DNA of 64,000 nt from Actinomycetes bacterium (GTDB lineage Bacteria > Actinomycetota > Actinomycetes > Streptosporangiales > Streptosporangiaceae): the NCBI GenBank assembly GCA_021792855.1, contig JAJYTW010000001.1, forward strand, positions 25,371 to 89,370. Reading direction: 5' to 3'. The translations under genes and the position numbers were made by a program. How positions within the stretch are numbered: position 1 is the first letter of the stretch; each line of letters begins with the position of its first letter. Under the pieces are notes generated by a model, which saw nothing but the letters and a program-made list of their open reading frames with translations, had not been told where the DNA came from and did no database searches. Of this stretch, positions 1-10,316 are shown in pieces.

Positions 1-683
1 GGGGCCACCGCCCCGGCCGACCGCGTCCTGGGCCGCAGCATCGGCGGGTGCAGCAGGTCGGCGTCGCCACGGCGGTACAACTGCGCCGGTCGCCCGCCCG
101 ATGAGCTCATCGAGCCGGTCTCGACCAGGAACCGCTGCGCGCCGGTCACCTTGCGATGGAAGTTCCTCGGGTCCAGCCGGGTATCCCAGACGATCTCGTA
201 TACCCGCCGGAGTTCGGCCACGGTGAACTCGTCCCGGCAGAACGCGGCGCCAAGCGAGGTGTACTCGAGTTTCGCGCGGGCCCGCTCCACCCCGTCCTGG
301 AGGATGTGGTGGTGGTCGAAGGCCAGTTCGGTCAGGCCGCCGACCGGCTGCCAGCTCATCTGCGGCTGATCCGGGGCCGGCAGGTCCGGCGCCAGGCCCA
401 GGTAGGCGACCGAGACCACACGCTGCCGGGGATCCCGGTCCGGATAGCCATAGGTCCGCAGTTGCTCCAGGTGCACCGGCGCGTCCGGCAGTCCGGCCCG
501 CTCGGAGAGCACCCGGGCGGCGGTCGCTGGCAGATCCTCTTCCAGCCGGATGAAGCCGCCGGGCAGCGCCCAGAGCCCGCGATGCGGACCAGCGTGCCGC
601 CGCCAGACCAGCGCGGACAGGTGACTCTCGCGAACGGTGAGGATCACGAGATCGACGCTGACCGCGACTCTGGGCACCTCCAT
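1..683 (-). CDS. NUDIX hydrolase / NrtR-like regulator (partial, runs off the left edge)
   Basis: Not in the ORF track. My minus-strand translation from ATG at 683 starts MEVPRVAVSVDLVILTVRESHLSALVWRRHAGPHRGLWALPGGFIRLEEDLPATAARVLSERAG, a NUDIX-like region. Confidence 0.85.
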   Translation of the reverse strand, partial: MEVPRVAVSVDLVILTVRESHLSALVWRRHAGPHRGLWALPGGFIRLEEDLPATAARVLSERAGLPDAPVHLEQLRTYGYPDRDPRQRVVSVAYLGLAPDLPAPDQPQMSWQPVGGLTELAFDHHHILQDGVERARAKLEYTSLGAAFCRDEFTVAELRRVYEIVWDTRLDPRNFHRKVTGAQRFLVETGSMSSSGGRPAQLYRRGDADLLHPPMLRPRTRSAGAVA

Positions 684-765
684 ACCGGCAACCTAGCGCG
701 CCCGCCGGAGTTCCCGCGCCACCGCGCGCGTCCGGGCTACGCCCCCGCGCGGCAGGCGGGCCGGA

Positions 766-1287
766 TCAGGGCCTGGCGGCGAAAGCCCGCTCGAACGCCA
801 CCCGTGCCGCGCCGCTGAACAGCACGAAGCGCGCCAGATCAACGCTGCTAACCGCGGATCGCACCGCCGTCAGGGCGATCCGGGCCGCGTCGTCCATCGG
901 CCAGCCGTACGCCCCGGTCGAGATCGCCGGGAAAGCCACGGTGCGCGCGCCGACCTCGTCGGCCACCCGCAGCGACTCGGTGTAGCAGGAGGCGAGCAGC
1001 GCGGACCGGTCGGCCTGCGGCGAGTACACCGGGCCGACGGTGTGGATCACCCAGCGGGCGGCCAGTCGTCCTGCGGTGGTCGCCACGGCCTGGCCGGCGG
1101 GCAGGCCGTCACGGAACGCCCCGGCCCGCAGTTCCCGGCAGGCCGCCAGGATCTCCGGTCCGCCCCGCGCGTGGATGGCCCCATCCACGCCGCCGCCGCC
1201 GAGCAGCGTGGAGTTGGCTGCGTTGACGACGGCGTCCACGTCCTGCTCGGTGATGTCGCCGCGGACAATCGTGATTTCCATCGGCAT
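766..1287 (-). CDS. Macro domain (ADP-ribose binding/hydrolase) protein
   Basis: ITIVRGDITEQDVDAVVNAANSTLLGGGGVDGAIHARGGPEIL...AFPAISTGAYGWP. Confidence 0.95.
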   Translation of the reverse strand: MPMEITIVRGDITEQDVDAVVNAANSTLLGGGGVDGAIHARGGPEILAACRELRAGAFRDGLPAGQAVATTAGRLAARWVIHTVGPVYSPQADRSALLASCYTESLRVADEVGARTVAFPAISTGAYGWPMDDAARIALTAVRSAVSSVDLARFVLFSGAARVAFERAFAARP

Positions 1288-1413
1288 TCCTCGATCTGCG
1301 GGTGTTATCGCTGGTCACGAGCGGCACCTCCGGCGGGCCGCCACCGGAGGCACCGGGCCGGATGCCGGCGGCCTGACTATGTGCTCGCCGGCATTGTCTC
1401 CTATTGTGAGAGC

Positions 1414-1779
1414 ATGAACCGGCTTGGAGAGCTTGAGCGGGCCATCATGGAGGTCCTGTGGGAGTCCGACGACCCCATGACCGTCCGCCAGGTAGGTATC
1501 TGCCTCACTGACCGGGAACTGGCCCACACCACCGTCATGACGGTGCTGGACCGGCTTACCAAGAAGGGCTTCGTACGGCGGCAGCGCGCCGGGCGCGCCT
1601 GGCGGTACCGCCCGGCCGAGAGCCGCGAGGCCTACGTTGCCGAACTCATGCTGACCGCGCTCGACCAGACCGGTGACCGGCAGGCCGCGCTCACCAGGTT
1701 CGCCCGCAGCGTGTCGGGGGCTGAGGCGGCCGCGCTGCGCGCGGCACTCGAGGCCCTCGGCGGGAGCCGCAGGGACTGA
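1414..1779 (+). CDS. BlaI/MecI/CopY family transcriptional regulator
   Basis: MNRLGELERAIMEVLWESDDPMTVRQV...TTVMTVLDRLTKKGFVRRQRAGRAWRYRP; followed by an M56 peptidase gene. Confidence 0.93.
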   Translation: MNRLGELERAIMEVLWESDDPMTVRQVGICLTDRELAHTTVMTVLDRLTKKGFVRRQRAGRAWRYRPAESREAYVAELMLTALDQTGDRQAALTRFARSVSGAEAAALRAALEALGGSRRD

Positions 1780-1785
1780 TCTTCC

Positions 1786-2829
1786 GTGCCGGTCGCCGTC
1801 ATCGTGCTCGGCGCAGTCGCCATCGGCTGCGTTCCCGCAGCACACCTGCTCGCCAGCGCGCAATGGCCGCGCCGGTCGCCTGCCGTTGCCATCGCACTGT
1901 GGCAGGCACTCGGCCTTGGCTGGGGCGTGGCGACGGTCGGGGCGCTTGCCGGGTTCGGCGTGGCCGGCCTGGAAGCAGGGCAGGCCGGGCGGCGGCCGCT
2001 GCTGACCACCGGGGTGAGCACGCTGGCCAGGACCTCGCGGGGCGGCGTCACGACGGCCCCCCGGAGCGGCCCAGGCGCGAGCGTGGCGACCGCCACCGAG
2101 CGCGCCGCACGCGAACTGTTCGGATCCGCCGGGCCGGCGGCCAGGTTCTCGAACGCCATGTACGATCTGCGGCTGGTGTCGCTGATGGCGAGCGTGCTGC
2201 TGCTCGCGGTGCTCTGCTGGATCCTGCTCGCTGCGGTCCAGGGCGTGCTCCGCGCGCGGCACCGCCAGATGGCGCTGCTGAAACTGCTGGCGCACGGCGA
2301 CCCAAAGGTTCCCGGCGCCCTGGTCGTCGACCATCCGGCAGCTACCGCGTACTGCGTGCCAGGGCTGCGGTCGGCGATCGTGATCAGCGCCGGCACCCTG
2401 AACCTGCTCGACCAGGCCGAGCTAGCTGCGGTGCTCGAGCACGAGCGAGCTCACCTGCGGGCCAGGCACGATCTGGTGCTGCTCCCGTTCACCGCCCTGC
2501 TGCGGGCCTTCCGCTGGTCGGCCACGGCCAGGGAGGCCAACCGGGCGGTGTCGCTGCTGGTCGAGATGATGGCCGATGACCGGGCCCGCAGGCACCGCCC
2601 GGCCAGGGAACTGGCGACCGCGCTGCTGCGGGTCGGCGTCTCCGGCGGCGGTCAGGCGCCCACCGGCGCGCTGGCCGCGGCCGACCAGCCAGGCGGCGAC
2701 CTCGCGGCCCGGGTGACCCGGCTGCTCCGGCCGCCGCCCGACCTGCCGCTGTACTCGGCGGTGCTGCTGTGCTCGGTGGCCGCGCTGGTCGTGATCGCGC
2801 CGACCGCGGCGATGCTGCTGCCGCTGTAA
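1786..2829 (+). CDS. M56 family (BlaR1-like) membrane metallopeptidase
   Basis: Hydrophobic N-terminus and AAVLEHERAHLRARHD (HExxH-like) motif; pairs with BlaI. Confidence 0.9.
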   Translation: MPVAVIVLGAVAIGCVPAAHLLASAQWPRRSPAVAIALWQALGLGWGVATVGALAGFGVAGLEAGQAGRRPLLTTGVSTLARTSRGGVTTAPRSGPGASVATATERAARELFGSAGPAARFSNAMYDLRLVSLMASVLLLAVLCWILLAAVQGVLRARHRQMALLKLLAHGDPKVPGALVVDHPAATAYCVPGLRSAIVISAGTLNLLDQAELAAVLEHERAHLRARHDLVLLPFTALLRAFRWSATAREANRAVSLLVEMMADDRARRHRPARELATALLRVGVSGGGQAPTGALAAADQPGGDLAARVTRLLRPPPDLPLYSAVLLCSVAALVVIAPTAAMLLPL

Positions 2830-2834
2830 CGCAG

Positions 2835-3566
2835 TCAGTCCGCGATGCGAATCCGCAGCCGCCGGAAGCCCTTGCCCTTGTTCTCCACCTTGACGACCTC
2901 GATCCGGCCGATCTGCGCGGTGGAGGCGACGTGCGTTCCGCCGTCGGCCTGCTGGTCCAGGCCCACGATGTCGACGATCCGGACGTCCTTCACCTCGGCC
3001 GGGACCAGGTTCGTCGCGGTGCGGATGATGTCCGGGATCTCGAACGCCTCATCCCGCGGCAGCACCCGCACGTCGATCCGGCGGCCAACGGCGATCTCGG
3101 CGTTGCAGGCGGCTTCCACGGCTTCCTTGAAGCCCGGCGGGACCTCCGGCAGGTTGAAGTCCATCCGGGCGGTACCCGGCTCCATGTTGCCGCCGGTGAC
3201 CAGCGAGCCATAGTCCCGGAACACCACGCCGCACAGCACATGCAGGCCCGAGTGCGTGCGCATCAGGGCGGTCCGCCGGTCGTCTTCCACCGCGCCGCGG
3301 ACCGCGGTGCCCGGCGGCGGGACCGGGTCGCCCTCGGCCGGGATCAGGAAGAGATCATCGCCCTTGCGGGCATCGACAATGCGGGTCTGCACACCGCCCC
3401 AGAGCAGTACGCCGTGGTCCGGTGGCTGACCCCCGCCGCCCGGGTAGAACGCCGAGCGGTCGAGCACGATCCCGTCCTCGCCGGAGGCGAGCACGACCGC
3501 GTCCCACTCGCGCAGGGTCTGGTCGTCGAGTTCGAGCCGGTGCGTCCGCCACTCATCCTGGCTCAT
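2835..3566 (-). CDS. AlaX-like alanyl-tRNA editing protein
   Basis: DRSAFYPGGGGQPPDHGVL, HSGLHVLCGVVF and DGGTHVASTAQIG motifs. Confidence 0.88.
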   Translation of the reverse strand: MSQDEWRTHRLELDDQTLREWDAVVLASGEDGIVLDRSAFYPGGGGQPPDHGVLLWGGVQTRIVDARKGDDLFLIPAEGDPVPPPGTAVRGAVEDDRRTALMRTHSGLHVLCGVVFRDYGSLVTGGNMEPGTARMDFNLPEVPPGFKEAVEAACNAEIAVGRRIDVRVLPRDEAFEIPDIIRTATNLVPAEVKDVRIVDIVGLDQQADGGTHVASTAQIGRIEVVKVENKGKGFRRLRIRIAD

Positions 3567-3600
3567 CGCGTTATCACCACGACCGGCAGCATAGTGCGGG

Positions 3601-3954
3601 TCACCAGGGTCCGTACGGGCCGTTCCCCGACGACCCGCCGCGGCCGATCTGGCTGACCTTCGGCCGGACGTCGGTCAGGTACACCGCCGCCGCCACGAAC
3701 GCGGCGACCTCCAGGATGTTCAGCGCGGAGAAGCCGCCGCTGGCGACGCCGGCCAGGCCGATCACCGCGGCCACGCCCAGGATGATCAGCCATAGCGACT
3801 TGGTCTGCTTGCCGACCGCGGGAAACGCCGCGGTCGGCCTGCGGACCGCGTCGATGAACGCCCAGACCTCGACCCCGAACGCGGCCAGGCCAAGCACCCA
3901 GAAGAACCAGGAGAGCGGCGTATACGCGTTAAATGATGAGAACACGTCAGGCAA
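3601..3954 (-). CDS. DUF2516-like small membrane protein
   Basis: TM segments SWFFWVLGLAAFGVEVWAFIDAVRR and LWLIILGVAAVIGLAGV; next to the XRE gene. Confidence 0.75.
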   Translation of the reverse strand: MPDVFSSFNAYTPLSWFFWVLGLAAFGVEVWAFIDAVRRPTAAFPAVGKQTKSLWLIILGVAAVIGLAGVASGGFSALNILEVAAFVAAAVYLTDVRPKVSQIGRGGSSGNGPYGPW

Positions 3955-3955
3955 C

Positions 3956-4507
3956 CTATCTGCTTGTGGCGTCCGACCACACCGTGGATGGATCGGTTGG
4001 CTCTACCTCGTCCGCCTGGCTGGCATCGCCGGGCTCAGCGGGATCGCCGGGCCTGGCCGACTCGCCGGGTTCCCCGGGGTGCTGAGCCGAGTCTGCCGTA
4101 CCGGCGTCCGCGCCGGGGGCCGCCGGCCCGGATTCGGCTGTCCCCGACCCGCCAGCCGCGTCCGCGGCCCTGACCTCGCGGCGGAACGACTCGTAGATGT
4201 CGATCAGCATCTGCTTCTGCCGCTCGGTGATCTCCGGATCGGCCATGATCGCGTCGACCACGGTGGTGTCGCCAGGCCGGTCTTCCAGGATGCCCGCCTG
4301 GACGTACAGCGCCTCGGCGGAGATCCGCAGGCCCTTGGCGATCTGCTGGAGGATGTCCGCGCTCGGCCGCCGCAGGCCGCGCTCGACCTGGCTGAGGTAC
4401 GGGTTCGACACGCCGGCGGCCTGGGCAAGCTGGCGAATCGAGATCTTCGCCTGTTCCCGTTGCTCGCGAATGTAGGACCCGATACTGCTGACGTTGACCG
4501 GACTCAT
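3956..4507 (-). CDS. XRE family helix-turn-helix regulator
   Basis: IGSYIREQREQAKISIRQLAQAAGVSNPYLSQVERGLRRPSADILQQIAKGL. Confidence 0.92.
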   Translation of the reverse strand: MSPVNVSSIGSYIREQREQAKISIRQLAQAAGVSNPYLSQVERGLRRPSADILQQIAKGLRISAEALYVQAGILEDRPGDTTVVDAIMADPEITERQKQMLIDIYESFRREVRAADAAGGSGTAESGPAAPGADAGTADSAQHPGEPGESARPGDPAEPGDASQADEVEPTDPSTVWSDATSR

Positions 4508-4580
4508 GCGCCCAGTGTCACCGGTAGTGCTTGCAATAGCAAATCAGCCTGCAAGCACAACCGGGCCGTGGCCCGGCCAA

Positions 4581-5567
4581 CTAGCCGAGCACCGGGCGGA
4601 TCTCGCCGACCGGCTGGCCGGCCCCGAGGACCGGCTCGGCGGCCAGCCGGTCCAGCACGGCCAGATCGGTCCCTGGCAGGTCGGCGGCCAGGTCCCGGAG
4701 CACCGCGGCCATCACCACCGGCACCGCGCGCGCGTTGCCGTCGTCGATCTTGACCGCCGCGGCCCGCCCGTCCGGCAGCGCGAACGCGCAGACCCCCTCG
4801 GCGCCGCCCTTCATCAGCAGTCCGGGCACGGCCGTCATCAGGATCGCGTCCGACCGCCCAGTCCCCGACATGACCAGCGGATGCGCCCGCATGGCGTCGG
4901 CCACCCGGCGCTCCGGCGAGCCTGGCTCGGCGAGCACCACCGCGCGGAACGCCCGGGCCAGCCCGACCGGCGTCAGCGCCATCAGCGGCGCGCCGCAGCC
5001 GTCCACCCCGATCGCCGTGACCGGCTCACCGGCCAGGTCCTCGACGACCTGCCGGATCAGGCGCTGCAACGGGTGCTCGGGGTCGCGGTAGCTGGCCGTC
5101 GGCCACCCCGCGGCGACGCAGGACGCCAGCATCCCGGCGTGCTTGCCCGAGCAGTTCATGTGGATCCGGTCCGGCTGGGCACCCGACCGCACCATCGCGG
5201 CCCGCGCGGCCGAGTTCAGCGGCAGGTCCGGCGGGCACTGCAGGTCGTCCTCGGTCAAACCGGCCCCGGCCAGGATCTCCCGCGCGCCGGCGACGTGGAA
5301 GTCCTCGCCGGAGTGGCTGGCGGAGGCCAGCGCGAGCAGTCGGTCGGGCAGGTCAAGGCCGGCCCGGAGCATTCCGGCCGCCTGCATCGGCTTGTTCGAC
5401 GACCGCGGGAACATCGGCCGGTCAATCGCCCCGGCCGCCATCGCGGGCGCACCGTCCTGGCCGAGCACGACCAGCGAACCCCGGTGCACGGACTCGGTGA
5501 AGCCGGACCGGACCACCTCGGCGAGCACCGGGTTCGCCGGGCCGGCCGCCATCGACAACTCGGTCAC
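4581..5567 (-). CDS. Asparaginase (L-asparaginase II type)
   Basis: NPVLAEVVRSGFTESVHRGSLVVL...SNKPMQAAGML...SHSGEDFHVAGAREIL...NCSGKHAGMLASCVAAGWPTASY...GVDGCGAPLMAL. GTG at 5567 overlaps the upstream stop. Confidence 0.93.
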   Translation of the reverse strand: MTELSMAAGPANPVLAEVVRSGFTESVHRGSLVVLGQDGAPAMAAGAIDRPMFPRSSNKPMQAAGMLRAGLDLPDRLLALASASHSGEDFHVAGAREILAGAGLTEDDLQCPPDLPLNSAARAAMVRSGAQPDRIHMNCSGKHAGMLASCVAAGWPTASYRDPEHPLQRLIRQVVEDLAGEPVTAIGVDGCGAPLMALTPVGLARAFRAVVLAEPGSPERRVADAMRAHPLVMSGTGRSDAILMTAVPGLLMKGGAEGVCAFALPDGRAAAVKIDDGNARAVPVVMAAVLRDLAADLPGTDLAVLDRLAAEPVLGAGQPVGEIRPVLG

Positions 5568-6439
5568 TGACCTGCTCCCGGCCGGGCCTGCATGCCGAGC
5601 AAGACCCGGGCCTGGTCGGGCGTCAGCGGGGGCCGCTGGGCGTGCCCGGCCAGCGTCGCCGCCCGCTCGACAAGCTCGGCGTTGCCGGTCACCGGGCGGC
5701 CGCGGGAGAACGTGACCGTGTCCTCCATCCCGACCCGCAGGTGCCCGCCGGCGGCGAGTGCGGCGAACATCACCGGCAGGGTGGTCCGACCGATCCCAGT
5801 CGCCGACCAGGTCGCACCGGGCGGCAGCGCGGACACCGCCTGGACCAGTGTGGCCGCGTCGCCTGGCATCCCGCCGGGCACGCCCATCACCAGGTCGCAG
5901 TGCACGTGCCCGCCGTGCGGCGGGCCGTACTTGTCGAGCAGCCGGTGCAGCGACGCGATGTGGCCGAAGTCGAACAACTCGAACTCGGGCACCACGCCAA
6001 GCTCCTGGGTGCGCACGTATAGCTCGGTCATGAACGACCACGGATTCATGAACACGTCGTCGCCGAAGTTCACCGTCCCGCAGGTGAGCGAGCAGCCGTC
6101 GGGGGCCGCGTCGAGCACCGCCAGCCGCCGGTCGAAGCTGTCGGTGACCGCGCCACCGGTGGATAGCTGCACGATCAGGTCGGTGGACTCGCGGAGCGCC
6201 GCGACGGTGTCCTTCAGGCGGCCCAGGTCCAGCGTCGGCTGGGTGTCGGCGTCCCTGATGTGCACGTGGATCACCGCGGCGCCGGCCGCGCGGCACTCGA
6301 CCGCGGTGGCGACAAGCTCGTCGAGGGTGACCGGAAGCGCGGGGACGTCCGCCTTGGCCGACTCCGCGCCGGTCGGAGCGACGGTGATCAGGGTTGCGGC
6401 CGCGGGGATCGCGGGCCGACTTGTGCCGTGTTCGGTCAT
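5564..6439 (-). CDS. 3-keto-5-aminohexanoate cleavage enzyme family (BKACE)
   Basis: [11 protein letters not shown]...[19 protein letters not shown]...[18 protein letters not shown]...[18 protein letters not shown]...[25 protein letters not shown]. Confidence 0.92.
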   Translation of the reverse strand: MTEHGTSRPAIPAAATLITVAPTGAESAKADVPALPVTLDELVATAVECRAAGAAVIHVHIRDADTQPTLDLGRLKDTVAALRESTDLIVQLSTGGAVTDSFDRRLAVLDAAPDGCSLTCGTVNFGDDVFMNPWSFMTELYVRTQELGVVPEFELFDFGHIASLHRLLDKYGPPHGGHVHCDLVMGVPGGMPGDAATLVQAVSALPPGATWSATGIGRTTLPVMFAALAAGGHLRVGMEDTVTFSRGRPVTGNAELVERAATLAGHAQRPPLTPDQARVLLGMQARPGAGQ

Positions 6440-6596
6440 AGCGTGCGAGCGCCTTTCCGGACATTCCTCGCCTGGGAGGCGACCAGGACGGTCGGTGGGA
6501 ATCATGCACACGCTAGCGGACCGGCCCTGGCCGGTCGGCGCGCGGCCGGCCGGGCGTGCCAGCGGGCCGCAGCCGGGCGTGCGAGAATCCCATCCC

Positions 6597-7022
6597 GTGC
6601 GAGTAGTTGTGCAGCGGGCGAGCGAGGCGAGCGTCACGGTCGATGGCGCGGTGGTCGGCAAGCTGCCGGCTCCGGGGCTGGTGATCCTGGTCGGGGTGAC
6701 GCACGATGACACTCCGGCCCAGGCGGCGGCGCTGGCCGCCAAGGTCTACAACCTGCGGATCATGGCCGGCGAGCGGTCCTGCGCCGACCTGGGCGCCCCG
6801 GTCCTGGTCGTCAGCCAGTTCACGCTGTACGCCGAGACCGCCAAGGGACGGCGGCCGACCTGGCAGGCTGCGGCGCCCGGGCCGGTGGCCCGGCCCCTAG
6901 TGGACGCCTTCGCCGACGCACTGCGCGGACTCGGCGCGCACGTCGAGACCGGTGTGTTCGGCGCCGACATGGCGGTCGCGCTGGTCAACGACGGGCCGGT
7001 CACGCTCATTCTCGAGGCGTAA
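6597..7022 (+). CDS. dtd: D-aminoacyl-tRNA deacylase
   Basis: [17 protein letters not shown]...[12 protein letters not shown]...[18 protein letters not shown]...[21 protein letters not shown]. Confidence 0.95.
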   Translation: MRVVVQRASEASVTVDGAVVGKLPAPGLVILVGVTHDDTPAQAAALAAKVYNLRIMAGERSCADLGAPVLVVSQFTLYAETAKGRRPTWQAAAPGPVARPLVDAFADALRGLGAHVETGVFGADMAVALVNDGPVTLILEA

Positions 7023-7026
7023 CGAA

Positions 7027-7869
7027 TCAGCCGACCGGGCTCGCCGACGGCAGGTGCGCCCGGGCGAACGCCAGCGACTCGGCCAGGTCCGCGAGCCGCT
7101 CCTGGCTATTTAGCGCCCGGCGGGTGCTGATCTCCACCACCACTGTGCCGGTGAATCCGGTGCCGGGCAGCCGCTCAAGCAACTCGGCGCACGGCTGGGT
7201 GCCCCGGCCGGGCACCAGGTGCTCGTCGGGCAGGCCGGTCTTGGTGCCGTCGGTCAGGTGCACGTGCACCAGTCGGTCGCCGAGGTCCTCGGCCATTTCG
7301 AGCGCGTCGGTCCCGGCCACCGCCGTGTGCGACAGGTCGAGGGTGACGTGCGCGCAGTCGAGCCTGCGCGGGTCCCAGTGCGGCGCGTACGCCGCGACCT
7401 CGGTACCCCTGGGCCGGAGCGGATACAGGTTCTCCACCGCGAAGATCATGTCCCGCCGCGACTCCAGCCGCTTCAGGCCGGCCTCGAAGTCACGCGCGTA
7501 TTCGCGCTGCCAGCGGAACGGCGGATGCACCACGACGACCCCGGCGCCGAGCGCGCTGGCCAGGTCAGCGGTGCGCTCCAGCTTGCCCCACGGCTCGCGG
7601 CCCCAGACCCGCTGGGTGATCAGCAGGTTCGGCGCGTGCACGGCGAGCACGGGCAGGTGGTGGTAGTCGGATAGCCGACCAAGCACCTCGGCATCCTGGC
7701 TGACCGGATCGGCCGTAACCATCACCTCGACGCCGTCATAGCCCAGCCTGGCGGCGATCTCGAAGGCGTCCGGTGTCCGTTCGGGAAAGACCGATGACGT
7801 GGACAGCGCGACCGGAATGGCGCGTGCGGCCCCCGGTGTTCCCGCGACTGCGGGCCCGGCCTGTGCCAA
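7027..7869 (-). CDS. Sugar phosphate isomerase/epimerase (AP endonuclease 2-like TIM barrel)
   Basis: [34 protein letters not shown]...[10 protein letters not shown]...[34 protein letters not shown]. Confidence 0.85.
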   Translation of the reverse strand: MAQAGPAVAGTPGAARAIPVALSTSSVFPERTPDAFEIAARLGYDGVEVMVTADPVSQDAEVLGRLSDYHHLPVLAVHAPNLLITQRVWGREPWGKLERTADLASALGAGVVVVHPPFRWQREYARDFEAGLKRLESRRDMIFAVENLYPLRPRGTEVAAYAPHWDPRRLDCAHVTLDLSHTAVAGTDALEMAEDLGDRLVHVHLTDGTKTGLPDEHLVPGRGTQPCAELLERLPGTGFTGTVVVEISTRRALNSQERLADLAESLAFARAHLPSASPVG

Positions 7870-7961
7870 GGCGCATCCCTCCCTCGGTCACCGAGCTACA
7901 TCGGTCACCCGTGCCAGCTTATGCGCCGCGCGTGGCGGCGCTGTCGGTACCCACCGGTACC

Positions 7962-9374
7962 GTGCGTGCCGTGGCGAAGACCTCGGCGGGCTCAGTTTTC
8001 CGCTGCTCAGAGTGCGGCTGGCAGACCAGCAAGTGGGTTGGCCGGTGCGGCGAGTGCCAGTCCTGGGGGACGGTCGGGCAGGTCGCGGTGGCCGGTCCTG
8101 GCGGCCGGGCGGGCCGGGCCGTCCTGCGCGGCATTCCCGGGCCGCGGGCCGCCGCGCCGGCGATCCCGATCTCCCGGGTGGACGCCGCGTCGGCGGCGGC
8201 GCGGCCGACCGGCATGGACGAGCTTGACCGGGTGCTCGGCGGCGGCCTGGTGCCGGGCACGGTCGCGCTGCTGTCCGGCGAGCCCGGGGTGGGCAAGTCC
8301 ACCCTGCTGCTCGAGGCCGGAGCGCTGGCCGCCGAGCGATCGCCGGTGCTGTACGTCACCGGCGAGGAGTCCGCGGCCCAGGTGCGGCAGCGAGCCGACC
8401 GGATCGGCGCGGTCAGCGAGAATCTGTTCCTGGCCGCCGAGACCGACCTCGACGCGATGCTCGCGCACGTGGCGGCGGTGAATCCGGCGCTGCTGATCGT
8501 GGACTCGGTGCAGACCATCACCGCGGCCGGGACCGAGGGCGCGCCGGGCGGGGTTACCCAGGTGCGCGAGATCACCTCCGCGCTGGTCAGCCTCGCCAAG
8601 CAGCGCGAGCTGACCACGGTGCTTGTGGGGCACGTGACGAAGGACGGCTCGATCGCCGGGCCGCGCTCGCTGGAGCATCTGGTCGACGTGGTGCTGCAGT
8701 TCGAGGGCGACAGCCGGGGCCGGCTCCGGATGATCCGGGCGCTGAAGAACCGGTTCGGGCCGACCGACGAGGTCGGGTGCTTCGAACTCGGCGAGTTCGG
8801 GCTGATCGGCCTGCCCGATCCGAGCGGGCTGTTCCTGTCCAGGCAGCACGGGCCGGTGCCGGGCACCTGCGTGACGGTGACACTGGAGGGCCGGCGCCCG
8901 CTGGTCGCCGAGGTGCAGACGCTGGTCTGCCCGGTCGAGGGGGCCGAGCCGTCCCGGCGGGTGACCTCGGGGCTCGACCCGGCCAGGGTCGGCATGGTGA
9001 TCGCGGTGCTGCAGCAGCGGGCCAGGGTCAGGCTCGGCCGGGCCGACATCTACGCGGCGACGGTCGGCGGGGTCAGGCTCGCCGAGCCGTCGGTCGACCT
9101 GGCGGTGGCGCTGGCACTGGCGGGCGCGCTGGCGAACCTGTCCGTGCCGATGGATGTGGTCGCGTTCGGCGAAGTCGGACTGGCGGGCGAGATCCGGACG
9201 GTGGCGGGCGTCGGCCGCAGGCTCAGCGAGGCGAGCCGGATGGGGTTCCGCCGGGCGGTCGTCCCGGCCGGCACCGAGGTCGGCCCGGCCGCGGAGATGA
9301 TGGAGGTGGTCGCGGTGCCCGATATCGCCGCCGCCATCTCCGCCACGTTCGGCGCGGGCCGGGCGACCGGCTGA
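7962..9374 (+). CDS. radA: DNA repair protein RadA
   Basis: FRCSECGWQTSKWVGRCGECQSWGT, GEPGVGKSTLLLEAG, KNRFGPTDEVGCFEL. GTG start chosen at 7962. Confidence 0.95.
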   Translation: MRAVAKTSAGSVFRCSECGWQTSKWVGRCGECQSWGTVGQVAVAGPGGRAGRAVLRGIPGPRAAAPAIPISRVDAASAAARPTGMDELDRVLGGGLVPGTVALLSGEPGVGKSTLLLEAGALAAERSPVLYVTGEESAAQVRQRADRIGAVSENLFLAAETDLDAMLAHVAAVNPALLIVDSVQTITAAGTEGAPGGVTQVREITSALVSLAKQRELTTVLVGHVTKDGSIAGPRSLEHLVDVVLQFEGDSRGRLRMIRALKNRFGPTDEVGCFELGEFGLIGLPDPSGLFLSRQHGPVPGTCVTVTLEGRRPLVAEVQTLVCPVEGAEPSRRVTSGLDPARVGMVIAVLQQRARVRLGRADIYAATVGGVRLAEPSVDLAVALALAGALANLSVPMDVVAFGEVGLAGEIRTVAGVGRRLSEASRMGFRRAVVPAGTEVGPAAEMMEVVAVPDIAAAISATFGAGRATG

Positions 9375-9385
9375 GCGCCGCCCGG

Positions 9386-10165
9386 TCAGCCCAGCCGGAA
9401 CGTCACCGGCGCGCTGACCAGCGAGCCGTCGACAGCGGTGACCGTGTACGTGCCTGCCGGGACCCGGCGGCGGCGGCCGGCGCAACCCGGCGCGGCGGTC
9501 AGCCGGTCCCAGGACATCGAGACCACCGTGGGCACGCCGCGCATCAGCGGCGTGATCAGGCTGCCGGACCCGTCCGTGCAGTAGGACGAGTTCCAGATCG
9601 TCGCCGAGCCCTCCTTGATGACCAGCGCGACGTGCCCGGACCCCACGTTGAATGAGCAGGTCGTCGGCTGGGTGGAGACGATGTTGATGCTGAAGCTGGG
9701 CGCCTGGCCGGCCGCGAACCTGGCCTGCGGGCTGAACACGCTCAGCACGATGCTCGACTTGGCGCAGAACGCGGGCTTGAACTGGAACTGCCCGGACGTC
9801 TTCCCCGGCCGTCGCGACCGGGATGACAGCGGCCTGGACGTGGCGACGGCGCCCTTGCCCTGACCGCCGTGCCCGGTTCCCGCCTTCGCGTGGCGGCCGG
9901 CCGTGCCCGTCGCGGTCGGGTGCCGCGGACTGGACTGCGCGGTCGGGGTCGGCCCGGTGGCCGACGCTCCCGGAGAGGCGCCGGCCGAGGCGCCGTGCCC
10001 GGTCCCAGCGGGTCCGGTGGCACCCGCTGGGACCTTGAGCGCGGTGGAGAGACCCCAGGCGGCGGCGCCGAACACGGCGAGGCCGATCAGGAGAACCATG
10101 AAGCGCCGACGCCAGTACAACCCGGCCGCGCGCTCGGGCTGGTAACGGAACGTGTTCCCCCCCAT
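9386..10165 (-). CDS. Single-pass membrane/secreted protein with Pro/Thr/Gly-rich linker and Cys-containing extracellular domain
   Basis: MGGNTFRYQPERAAGLYWRRRFMVLLIGLAVFGAAAWGLSTAL..., low-complexity linker, then a C-terminal beta-like domain. Confidence 0.75.
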   Translation of the reverse strand: MGGNTFRYQPERAAGLYWRRRFMVLLIGLAVFGAAAWGLSTALKVPAGATGPAGTGHGASAGASPGASATGPTPTAQSSPRHPTATGTAGRHAKAGTGHGGQGKGAVATSRPLSSRSRRPGKTSGQFQFKPAFCAKSSIVLSVFSPQARFAAGQAPSFSINIVSTQPTTCSFNVGSGHVALVIKEGSATIWNSSYCTDGSGSLITPLMRGVPTVVSMSWDRLTAAPGCAGRRRRVPAGTYTVTAVDGSLVSAPVTFRLG

Positions 10166-10316
10166 GTCCTTTGAGTATGCAAGAGCATGCCCGGCCCGCG
10201 GGGATGCCTCGCCGCTATCTCCGGAGCGTGTTTTCGCAGGCAGGAGACTTGCGGAGGGCTTGCCCGCATTCCTAGTGACGTGCCGCCGACGGCGGTCATG
10301 GCAGGATCGATCCGTC

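Noticed and set aside
156-818. 220-aa plus-strand ORF
   Set aside because: Antisense to the NUDIX gene on the minus strand; composition typical of a GC-rich shadow ORF.
4581-6509. 642-aa ORF as a single protein
   Set aside because: Only the C-terminal part is asparaginase; the upstream part is antiparallel-frame/GC artefact over the BKACE gene, which is better supported in another frame.
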